A stretch of DNA of 64,000 nt from Chloroflexota bacterium. Its GTDB lineage: Bacteria > Chloroflexota > Anaerolineae > UBA4142. Positions within the stretch are counted from its first letter, which is position 1, and each line of letters begins with the position of its first letter. The position numbers and the translations under genes are program-made. Positions 42,355 through 49,364 of the stretch are shown in pieces. The stretch spans positions 42,684 to 106,683 of the forward strand of contig JACQYF010000061.1 of NCBI GenBank assembly GCA_016208315.1, written 5' to 3'. The notes under the pieces are model-generated. The model saw only the letters and a program-made list of their open reading frames with translations, was not told where the DNA came from and ran no database searches.

Positions 42355-44018
42355 CGCGGGTCCTCCTGGATTTCGCGACAAGGCACGCTGACGATGACGC
42401 GCGTCCCCTGGCTCGGCGCGCTCTCCACACGAAACTGTCCGCCGACGCTCTCGGCACGCTCACGCATTGTCAGCAAGCCAAAGTGATCCACTCTGCGCAC
42501 GTCGGGGTCAAAACCACAACCGTCGTCCTCCACGGTTGTGACGAGCGATTCCCCTTCACGAATCATTCGCAGCACGACACGGCTGGCGCGCGCGTGCTTG
42601 CGAACGTTGGTCATCGCCTCCTGGACGATGCGCAATAACTGCGCCTCCCCGCGGAGATGGCAAATTTTCAGGCCCCCATTGCCGACCTGCAGTTCGCACG
42701 CGATCTCCCATTCGTGCTCGTAGTGGCGCAGGTACTCCCGCAGCGCCGCTTCCAACTCGAGCGTCGCATGCCCAGCGGTGCGCAAGCCGAGAATTTCCTC
42801 GCGCACTTCGGAGCAAGAAACTCGGGCGAGACTTGCCAGCTCTTCCATCGTTGCCTGGGCGCGCTCGGTCTGTCCTTGCCTCAGCAACTCTACAGCCGTC
42901 GAAGCGCGCAATGCGATGGAACCCAAAACCTGTCCCAGCCCATCGTGCATTTCCCGCCCCAGCCGATCGCGCTCCTCGCGGATCGCCATGACTTTGATTT
43001 GTTCCTCCAGCCGCGCGTTTTCGATGGCAATCGCAAGTTGTTTGGCCACCGGCAAGAGCATTTGCACATCTGCGCTCAGAAAGTTTGGCGCACGGCGGCG
43101 GCTGAGGGCGAGGACGCCCAGGAACCGATTTTGGATCATCAACGGCAGTGACATCGAGGTCAGCACGCCCATCTGAGTTGCCATCCGCTGCCCAATTAGA
43201 TTTCTCTCGGGCGCGTGCGGATTGGGACAAAGGATAGGTTGAGGCGTATTCTGCATAAAATCTACCATTGCCTCATCGCATGGCATTGCCATTCCCTGCC
43301 GAGGTCCATTGCCAGACTCGTCCAACACCAGGCGGATGATAAACTGTCGGGTCGTCGCATTGAACAAGATGATCGAGATCCGATCATAGTCCACGAGTCG
43401 TCGCGTCTGCTCCGCGAAGACCGGGAACATTTCATCCAGGGATCGCGCCGAACTGACGATATGAACCAGTTCGGTAATCGCCTCCAATTGCTTTGCGCGC
43501 TGGCTGGCCTGGAGCGCCAACTCGCCAAGTTTGCGATTTTGCTCCTCGATCTCGGCTTCGGCGCGGCGACGTTCGCTGATGTCACGCACAACACCTAACA
43601 CCGCGGGTTGCCCTTTGTACTCGATGAGCCGGGCATTGATTTCCACAGGCATAAAGCTCCCATCTTTGCGCCGATGAGAGCGCTCGATGAGGAGGTTGCC
43701 TTCCCTGAGTAGCTGTTGCATGCTGCCGTCAAAGCGCACTGCGGCCTCCGGGTTGTGGAGTTGCTGCACCGTCATCGTCAACATTTCGTCGCGAGAATAG
43801 CCGAGTTGCCGGCACGCCGCTTGGTTGACCTGGAGAAATTGGCCGGTTAGGTCGTGAACGAAAATGGCATCGATCACGTTGTCAAAGACGTAGCGGTAGT
43901 GACCGAGGGAGTCGAAATCGTTGTTACGCGGGAAAGCGCTTTCAGAGGCAACCTGGCTTGCGCATCGCGGGTCAGGCGCGAGGTTCACGTTTGGGATTTG
44001 CCATTCGTCAACTATCAT
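42351..44018 (-). CDS. PAS-GAF sensor histidine kinase, NarX-like (HisKA_3)
   Basis: A 555-residue soluble kinase with no membrane helix. PAS domain at about 38-155 (YRYVFDNVIDAIFVHDLTGQFLQVN...GVVRDISERRRAEAE), coiled-coil linker, GAF domain at about 190-345 (ITELVHIVSSARSLDEMFPVFAEQTRRLVDYDRISIILF), then HisKA_3 with the phosphorylated His in EMHDGLGQVLG and a HATPase (EAMTNVRKHARAS, VEDDGCGFDP, GLLTMRERAESVGG). Cytoplasmic sensing of redox or a small molecule is likely. It begins 61 bp after the 44080 gene, probably in the same operon, and is coupled to its regulator by a 4-bp overlap. Confidence 0.94.
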   Translation of the reverse strand: MIVDEWQIPNVNLAPDPRCASQVASESAFPRNNDFDSLGHYRYVFDNVIDAIFVHDLTGQFLQVNQAACRQLGYSRDEMLTMTVQQLHNPEAAVRFDGSMQQLLREGNLLIERSHRRKDGSFMPVEINARLIEYKGQPAVLGVVRDISERRRAEAEIEEQNRKLGELALQASQRAKQLEAITELVHIVSSARSLDEMFPVFAEQTRRLVDYDRISIILFNATTRQFIIRLVLDESGNGPRQGMAMPCDEAMVDFMQNTPQPILCPNPHAPERNLIGQRMATQMGVLTSMSLPLMIQNRFLGVLALSRRRAPNFLSADVQMLLPVAKQLAIAIENARLEEQIKVMAIREERDRLGREMHDGLGQVLGSIALRASTAVELLRQGQTERAQATMEELASLARVSCSEVREEILGLRTAGHATLELEAALREYLRHYEHEWEIACELQVGNGGLKICHLRGEAQLLRIVQEAMTNVRKHARASRVVLRMIREGESLVTTVEDDGCGFDPDVRRVDHFGLLTMRERAESVGGQFRVESAPSQGTRVIVSVPCREIQEDPR

Positions 44019-44079
44019 AGTTTTTCCTCAGTTGTAACACTCTCTAGTCCAAAAGCAGTCAAAACCCGGTCAAATTGCC

Positions 44080-45912
44080 TCAGCGATTCCTTGACCACCA
44101 GACTAGGATCACCAGGGGCGCGACGACAAATAGGATCGCAATCAGCGAATAGGTGATCAACGCCGTTGCCTGGGCCAAGCCAATGCCCGTCTGCGCCATA
44201 CCGTCGCGCAGCCGCGCCTCTAACGTTGGCTCCCAAGTTAGCAAGATCGGCGATGGGCCCGCTCGAGTCAGAGCGGTGACAGCCGCGGGATCATAGGGCG
44301 CCGGCGCTAACCGAGTGTTATTCGCCAGCGCAAGCATTTCGCCGCCGCGGACGGTGACGACGTTGGCGAGCGAACTCGACTCGACAGATGCCGTTCCGCT
44401 GTGGACGTAAAGCCAGGTCGAAACATCGGGCAAGTATTCGATTGCAAAGCGGGCATTCGACAGAGTAACGTTGGTTCCCGCGACGACGATCCGGTGTTCG
44501 CGACATTCGCCCGCGCTCCACACCCAGCCGTAATCGAGGACGATCTGTTCTTTTTCGATACTGGCACGCGATTCAGGCGGGACGATGATGTCGCCCCTGC
44601 CGCACGCGATGCTCCGAGTTTCGGGCCGGCGGATAAGCGCGAAATCGAGCGAGGGACTCGCGCTGAGAAATGACACCGCTTGCGCTTGATGATAATAGCC
44701 GGGCGCAGAACTAACAGCAGTCGCTGACGTCAAGTCGAGTCCCGACAAACTGAATGTGCCCGAATCGGGCATTGTCCTGTGCGTCAACCCGGCCTGCTCG
44801 ACAGCAATCCAGGCAAACGGCAACGCGTTACCCTTTACGTCTCGAACGGCGCCACGCAACGTATGCCCGTGAATTGCGATCACCGGCAAACTGACGCCAG
44901 CATCAGGTGTAACCGCCAAGTTCACGCGCTGACTCAAACTAGTATATCCCTCCGCGTCGGCGGCGACGATGTATTCGGCAATCGGCAGGTCGTTAAAAGC
45001 GAAGGTACCATCGGGCGAAAGCGGCGTCGAATAACTCATGCCATCCGGCACGCGGATCGCGCGTACGGTGAAACCCGAAGGGTCCGGGAGACCCTTCGGG
45101 TTTAGTGACCCATTAATCTGCCCGCGGCGGCCGCGTACGCGGAGCGTGATCGCAGGCGCTGTCGTCGCGCCCGGCGCGAGAGTCGCCGATGCCGGCGCCA
45201 CGCTTTCGTACAGCATCCCATCCACGACCGTCGGCTCGACGCGAAACGTATAGTGCGTGGGCGCTTGCGCGAGCGATTCGACGCGCACTTGAGCCAGCCC
45301 TTGCGCGTCCGTCAGCGCGACCTGATAGCGCGTGCGCCAGAGATACAAACGTGTCGAGCCGGACACCGGGATATTCGGGGCGGGCTGCTCGGGTTTGTCC
45401 GCCAGAACCACTTTTACGGGCACAGTCGCATAGCCGGAATGGTCAACGACGATGTTACGTTTGGCCGTCGCTTGGTTTCCATTCGGCTCGGTCGCCGTGA
45501 CCTGCAAGAGCACTTGTCCACGCGGCAGCGATGCATCCGAAATGAAATGACAAAAGCTGCAACTTTTTTGATCGGGGGTAAAATCGCCGGAAGGCCCCAA
45601 TGGGTTCACCGTCACGTCGAAGGAAAACGATCCGTCGTCCTGAGCGCGCGTCGTCAGGGTATTCGCCACTTGGCTGCCGGAGATGATTTCCAGGCGCACC
45701 TTGACGAGAGTCGGCTCCGGGTTTGCAGTCGTGACCCAGCCATTCACAGGAAAGCTGTAGGTCAGCGATTGCGGACCGGCGTAAAAGGTTTCGTTCTCCG
45801 CGGGAGTAAGCAGGTTGACCGAGAGTTGGCTTGACTGAGCCGACGCGCGCGGATCGGCCTCGGCGAATAGTAGCAGGGCAAGCGCAATGGCGACGACATA
45901 CCCGTACTTCAT
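44080..45912 (-). CDS. Exported monohaem protein with regulatory-like repeats, FecR-like domain and C-terminal anchor
   Basis: A 610-residue protein with no match that I know. Signal peptide MKYGYVVAIALALLLFAEADPRASA; Ig-like domain to about 110; a single haem motif CSFCH near residues 124-128; two carboxypeptidase-regulatory-like domains (about 250-410); a FecR-like stretch (HRIVVAGTNVTLSNARFAIEY...VESSSLANVVTVRGGEMLAL); a final membrane helix (ALITYSLIAILFVVAPLVILVWW). The ACCCGAAGGGT repeat is translated inside it. It overlaps the octahaem gene by ATGA. It could join the cytochromes to the membrane or relay a signal; both are inferences. Confidence 0.78.
   Translation of the reverse strand: MKYGYVVAIALALLLFAEADPRASAQSSQLSVNLLTPAENETFYAGPQSLTYSFPVNGWVTTANPEPTLVKVRLEIISGSQVANTLTTRAQDDGSFSFDVTVNPLGPSGDFTPDQKSCSFCHFISDASLPRGQVLLQVTATEPNGNQATAKRNIVVDHSGYATVPVKVVLADKPEQPAPNIPVSGSTRLYLWRTRYQVALTDAQGLAQVRVESLAQAPTHYTFRVEPTVVDGMLYESVAPASATLAPGATTAPAITLRVRGRRGQINGSLNPKGLPDPSGFTVRAIRVPDGMSYSTPLSPDGTFAFNDLPIAEYIVAADAEGYTSLSQRVNLAVTPDAGVSLPVIAIHGHTLRGAVRDVKGNALPFAWIAVEQAGLTHRTMPDSGTFSLSGLDLTSATAVSSAPGYYHQAQAVSFLSASPSLDFALIRRPETRSIACGRGDIIVPPESRASIEKEQIVLDYGWVWSAGECREHRIVVAGTNVTLSNARFAIEYLPDVSTWLYVHSGTASVESSSLANVVTVRGGEMLALANNTRLAPAPYDPAAVTALTRAGPSPILLTWEPTLEARLRDGMAQTGIGLAQATALITYSLIAILFVVAPLVILVWWSRNR
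45071..45103. repeat. ACCCGAAGGGT hairpin inside a coding region
   Basis: Thirteen-base arms (45071-45083 and 45091-45103) around a 7-base loop. Same core as 3965-3998. It is read in frame in the 610-residue protein as NPKGLPDPSGF, between two regulatory-like domains. Confidence 0.82.
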
Positions 45913-46772
45913 TGCCCCGTGCCTTGAACGGGCTTTAGGCCCCACGGGTTATTGGGCGCGTGGCATTTTAGACAGTCCACCGCGTGTCCCACGCGATGCG
46001 ATTGATAGGGCGCGGTCGTCGAGCGGCCCAACAACTCGGTCGTGCGAAACGTGATCCAGGCCCCGGTCGCTTTTTCGATTCCGACCTTGAACCCGGATGA
46101 ATCGTGGCATGCGATGCACGTGACAGTCGCATGCGCCTGATCGTGCCTGGGGACCGGCTTGGCCGTCAACACATCGGCGTGACATCCTTGCGCGGTGCAA
46201 CTGGCCTTGGTCGAATGGGGATTGTGACAGCGTATGCAGGCATAGTCTTTATGCGCGCCATCGCCCAGGTCGCGCTTGTGGCGCAGCACATCATTGTCCA
46301 GATGGCACTTGCTGCACAGTTCGGTCGTGTTGGCTACCACTTGATACTGCCCGGTCGCCGCGTTCAGCCAAGCCACTTGCTGCTCGGTGACCCCATTCTG
46401 CGTCTTGTGGCAAATCTCGCAGCCGATGTTCTTCCAATCGGACTTGGCCACCGGTGGATTGCTCCGCGCCACGCGCATGACCGGATCAAACGAAAACTTG
46501 CAGCTCACGCAGTTGGGCATGTCGTCAACTTTCGCCGCGGGGTCCCAATTGCGCGGCGAGTGACAGCGGGCGCAATAGGTGTTTGGGCCTTTGCCCTCGT
46601 CATAGGTATTCGCGTGTTGGCTGCTTTGCCACGCCTGACGAATCGCGCTCCAGTCCTGGGTCGGCGTGGGCGCGGGAGTGTTAGCGGGCTGACACCCGGC
46701 TAACGCGATTACGCTCGATGTGAGAACTGCCGCGAGCGCAAGTATTCGCGTGACATGAAATGGTAACATCAT
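45909..46772 (-). CDS. Octahaem c-type cytochrome with a CXXCK site
   Basis: A 287-residue lipoprotein (lipobox ALAGC near residue 26). Eight haem-attachment motifs occur in order: CARCH, CVSCK, CEICH, CSKCH, CIRCH, CTAQGCH (CX4CH), CIACH, CLKCH. A CXXCK motif is the hallmark of the lysine-ligated catalytic haem in NrfA-type nitrite reductases, so this may be an enzyme and not only a wire. It is much shorter than known octahaem enzymes. It overlaps its paralogue upstream and the monohaem gene downstream by 4 bp each, in the DmsABC operon. Confidence 0.88.
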   Translation of the reverse strand: MMLPFHVTRILALAAVLTSSVIALAGCQPANTPAPTPTQDWSAIRQAWQSSQHANTYDEGKGPNTYCARCHSPRNWDPAAKVDDMPNCVSCKFSFDPVMRVARSNPPVAKSDWKNIGCEICHKTQNGVTEQQVAWLNAATGQYQVVANTTELCSKCHLDNDVLRHKRDLGDGAHKDYACIRCHNPHSTKASCTAQGCHADVLTAKPVPRHDQAHATVTCIACHDSSGFKVGIEKATGAWITFRTTELLGRSTTAPYQSHRVGHAVDCLKCHAPNNPWGLKPVQGTGQ

Positions 46773-47713
46773 TGACCTCTAATGGCGGCGAGTTCGTAGG
46801 GGCAGTGCCTTGTGCCTGCCCCCTGCCTTGTGCCTGCCCCCTGCCTTGTGCCTGCCCCCTGCCTTGTGCCTGCCCCCTGGCAGCGCTTGCAATCCACCGC
46901 CGTTACCAGATCGTGCGAGGGCCACGCCGTGAGCGTATGCGCGAAACGCAGCGGGACATACGTGCCCCGGTGACGCGAGCCGGGCTCAGTCTCCAGCGTA
47001 ATGCTCAACCCGCCCGCGTCGTGGCACGCGGTACAATTGACTTGCGGATGAAGGTCGTGATCCGTCGCGCCACGTCCCGTCTTTGGATTGTGGCAGTCGG
47101 TACACGCCGCAGGTTTGCCGTGCGCGCCATGACACCGCGTGCATTCCCAGCCGTCGTGCGCGACCGACGACTTACTTTCCTCGACGACGTGGAAACCATG
47201 CTGGCCCTCGTGGCACCACGCGCACAATTCCGTCGAATCCTGGACCGTTTCATACTGTTGGCCGGCGTTATTCCAATAGGCCAACGCGGTATAGTACGAA
47301 TTACCGACCGGTTGATGGCAGATGTCGCAACCGATGTGTTTCCACTCGCCTGGCGCGACGGGTATGCCGCCGGCGAGATCGGGCCGGGGCGCGCCCGGAA
47401 TGCGCTTGCACGCCGAGCAATTGAATGCCTCTTGCGCCGCGGGCGCGGCCGGGTCCCAGTTCCTGGGCGATTTGCAACGCGCGCACGTCGTATTCGCGCC
47501 CATGCCGTCGTCAAAGGTATTCGCGTGAGCGGAAAGCGTCCATTCCAATCGAGCAAACTGCAACTCGGCCGCGGTGGCGATGCGCCCACCGCGAGGCGTG
47601 GGCTGCGGCGTGGGAGCGAAGGCAAACGTGGCGGAGGGAGAACTGTTACCGGAGATGGCGAACAAGCCGGCGACGAAAACAATCGCAGCCAGAAAAGGAA
47701 TTTTGACAGGCAT
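46769..47713 (-). CDS. Octahaem-type cytochrome paralogue with two CXXCK sites and a broken last motif
   Basis: A 314-residue exported protein aligned motif-for-motif with its neighbour: CARCK, CSACK, CDICH, CAWCH, CTRCH, CTDCH, CTACH, CKRCQ. The first two are CXXCK, and the eighth has Gln instead of His because an 18-bp tandem repeat (QGAGTR x4) begins there. Conserved NTFDDGMGANTTCARCKSPRNWDPAA and WKHIGCDICH tie it to the paralogue. ATG 47713 gives the signal peptide PVKIPFLAAIVFVAGLFAISG; the longer frame starts inside a 62-bp palindrome. Likely seven haems at most. Confidence 0.86.
   Translation of the reverse strand: MPVKIPFLAAIVFVAGLFAISGNSSPSATFAFAPTPQPTPRGGRIATAAELQFARLEWTLSAHANTFDDGMGANTTCARCKSPRNWDPAAPAAQEAFNCSACKRIPGAPRPDLAGGIPVAPGEWKHIGCDICHQPVGNSYYTALAYWNNAGQQYETVQDSTELCAWCHEGQHGFHVVEESKSSVAHDGWECTRCHGAHGKPAACTDCHNPKTGRGATDHDLHPQVNCTACHDAGGLSITLETEPGSRHRGTYVPLRFAHTLTAWPSHDLVTAVDCKRCQGAGTRQGAGTRQGAGTRQGAGTRHCPYELAAIRGQ
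46807..46878. repeat. Tandem repeat, 18-bp unit x4, coding
   Basis: Four identical units GCCTTGTGCCTGCCCCCT (plus strand), in frame, each encoding QGAGTR at the C-terminus of the cytochrome. It begins exactly at the residue that should be the haem-ligating histidine. Confidence 0.95.
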
Positions 47714-47738
47714 TCGATAGTTAGGCGGTTGGATGGTT

Positions 47739-47800
47739 AGGTGGGTGATTGGTTGGTAGAGACGTTGCATGCAACGTCTCTACCAACCAATCACCCACCT
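47739..47800. repeat. Perfect 62-bp palindrome
   Basis: Thirty-one-base arms with no loop, centred at 47769/47770 on GTTGCATGCAAC. It fills the gap between dmsC and the cytochrome gene. The GAGACGTTGCATGCAACGTC core is a known type of interspersed repeat in cyanobacteria and Chloroflexota. Confidence 0.92.
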
Positions 47801-47810
47801 AAAAAGCATG

Positions 47811-48728
47811 CTATTGCAAACCGACCTTGATCGAGGTCGCGTAGAAGAGAAACCGGCCGGCGACCTCGGCGACGAACACCAGGACAAACGCGGAATACGC
47901 GAGCACGCCCATCACGCGTTCTTGCCCTGGCTCAAGCGCCGTCTTGTACAGAAACACTCCCAGGATGCCCGCGCCGACGAATACGAGCGCCAATCGCAAC
48001 GCAAACAACGCGCCGTGCGTGCCCACCAGCATGGCTGCGCTCGCTCCGGCCGCACTCGCCGCCTGCATTGCCAGCGACAAGGGTATCACGACAAACTCGA
48101 CGCCGAGGAGCACAATAGAGCCAACGGCCAGCCAGCGCAGCGATTCCCGCAGCAGTTTACATTGGTCGTCGGCGCAGCCGGGATTCGTTCTCTGCACGTA
48201 CCAGTAGTTCGCTACGAACGCGGCGCCCATCGCCAACACACCCAAGAGCAGTGTGGTGACAAAGAACGAGAGCGGCGTCGTGAACAGGTTCCAGCTTGGA
48301 CGAGTGGGGAGCGAGTATACCATCGCCATGCTGAACACGAGCGCGACCCCGATCAGCGCGGCGATCCACCCGACGGCATTGCGCAGCGCAAAACTGCCTA
48401 ACTTGCGCCACTGCATCACCGCAAATCCAAAACCCACCACGGCAAACAGCACGCCGGAAAGAATCTCGCGCGAGAGCCACGAACTGCCCAGATTTGTAAC
48501 GGCCTTGTAGGCATTCAGCGGATTGCCGAGGTGCAAGAGCGACGCGAGCAACCCTAGCCCCAGCACCGGAAAGATCGCCAGCAGCGCGCGGTCGGACAGT
48601 TCGTCGGCTTGTTTCTCACCTGCTTTGCGGTTCGAGAAAAAGTGAACGGCGCCCAACACCAAGAACGAGCCGACAGACATTTGGGCGAGAATTGTAAATG
48701 TGATCAACGCCCATTCACGCATTTCCAT
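47811..48728 (-). CDS. dmsC: DMSO-reductase-type membrane anchor subunit
   Basis: A 305-residue integral membrane protein with eight hydrophobic helices (MREWALITFTILAQMSVGSFLVLGAVHFF at the N-terminus, LLASLLHLGNPLNAYKAVTNLGSSWLSREIL near 60-90). It anchors the catalytic A and B subunits and oxidises menaquinol. The motif HLGNPLNA...SWLSREI is the DmsC family signature. It starts 1 bp after the dmsB stop. The physiological substrate of the complex is not set by this subunit. Confidence 0.94.
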   Translation of the reverse strand: MEMREWALITFTILAQMSVGSFLVLGAVHFFSNRKAGEKQADELSDRALLAIFPVLGLGLLASLLHLGNPLNAYKAVTNLGSSWLSREILSGVLFAVVGFGFAVMQWRKLGSFALRNAVGWIAALIGVALVFSMAMVYSLPTRPSWNLFTTPLSFFVTTLLLGVLAMGAAFVANYWYVQRTNPGCADDQCKLLRESLRWLAVGSIVLLGVEFVVIPLSLAMQAASAAGASAAMLVGTHGALFALRLALVFVGAGILGVFLYKTALEPGQERVMGVLAYSAFVLVFVAEVAGRFLFYATSIKVGLQ

Positions 48729-48729
48729 C

Positions 48730-49353
48730 TCAAAGCTCCTCGGGTAGGTTAAAGACCTGACCGGTGCCTCTGCCGCTGGCCTGCGCGTTCCGGTGAGGCG
48801 TCACGACGAGGGCCGGGCTGGTCAAGTTCGCAGGAGGCAGCGGCTCGATGGCGTTGACACTGCCGTACTTGGCGCGCAATTCGCTCAGTTCGCCGAACTC
48901 GATGGCGCGCATGGGGCAGGCATCCACGCACACCGGGTTCTTACCCTGCGCGACCAGATCCTCGCAAAAGTTGCACTTGGTCATCACGCCTTTAGCTTCG
49001 TCGAACTGCGGCGCGCCGTAAGGGCAGGCCCATTCGCAGTACCGGCAGCCGATGCATTGGTCTGCGTTGATGACCACCACGCCGTCCGCGCGTTTGTGCA
49101 GTGCCGTCGTCGGGCAGACACTCGCGCAGGCCGCGTTCTCGCAGTGGTTACAGGCAAGCGAAACATAGTAGCCAAAGATGTTGTTCGGAACTCGGAAATT
49201 GCCCTGATTCACCCAACTCCCGCCTGCATATTCGACCACACGGCGCCATTTGATGCCGAGCGGCAAATTGTTCTTGTCTTTGCACGCGACTTGACAAGTC
49301 TTACATCCGATGCAAGCGGTCCCGTCGAAATAAAAAGCCAATTGCTTTGCCAT
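48730..49353 (-). CDS. dmsB: DMSO-reductase-type iron-sulphur subunit
   Basis: A 207-residue four-cluster ferredoxin subunit that carries electrons from DmsC to DmsA. Cys groups: CIGCKTCQVACK, CNHCENAACASVCP, CIGCRYCEWACPYG, and CNFCEDLVAQGKNPVCVDACP. No signal peptide, as expected for a hitchhiker exported with a Tat partner. ATG 49353 is preceded by GGAGG at 7 bp; the ATG at 49359 would sit on the ribosome site. Gap to dmsA 11 bp. Confidence 0.95.
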   Translation of the reverse strand: MAKQLAFYFDGTACIGCKTCQVACKDKNNLPLGIKWRRVVEYAGGSWVNQGNFRVPNNIFGYYVSLACNHCENAACASVCPTTALHKRADGVVVINADQCIGCRYCEWACPYGAPQFDEAKGVMTKCNFCEDLVAQGKNPVCVDACPMRAIEFGELSELRAKYGSVNAIEPLPPANLTSPALVVTPHRNAQASGRGTGQVFNLPEEL

Positions 49354-49364
49354 TTCCATACCTC

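Noticed and set aside
44080..44236. Frameshift or truncation at the 3' end of the monohaem gene
   Set aside because: The frame ends with a normal membrane helix and positively charged tail (WWSRNR), consistent with an intact C-terminal anchor.
46807..46878. Possible CRISPR-like array
   Set aside because: Units are directly adjacent with no spacers and are in frame within a gene; it is a simple tandem repeat.
46769..47770. Cytochrome start at ATG 47770
   Set aside because: That start lies at the centre of a 62-bp palindrome and adds 19 residues before a normal signal peptide; ATG 47713 fits better.
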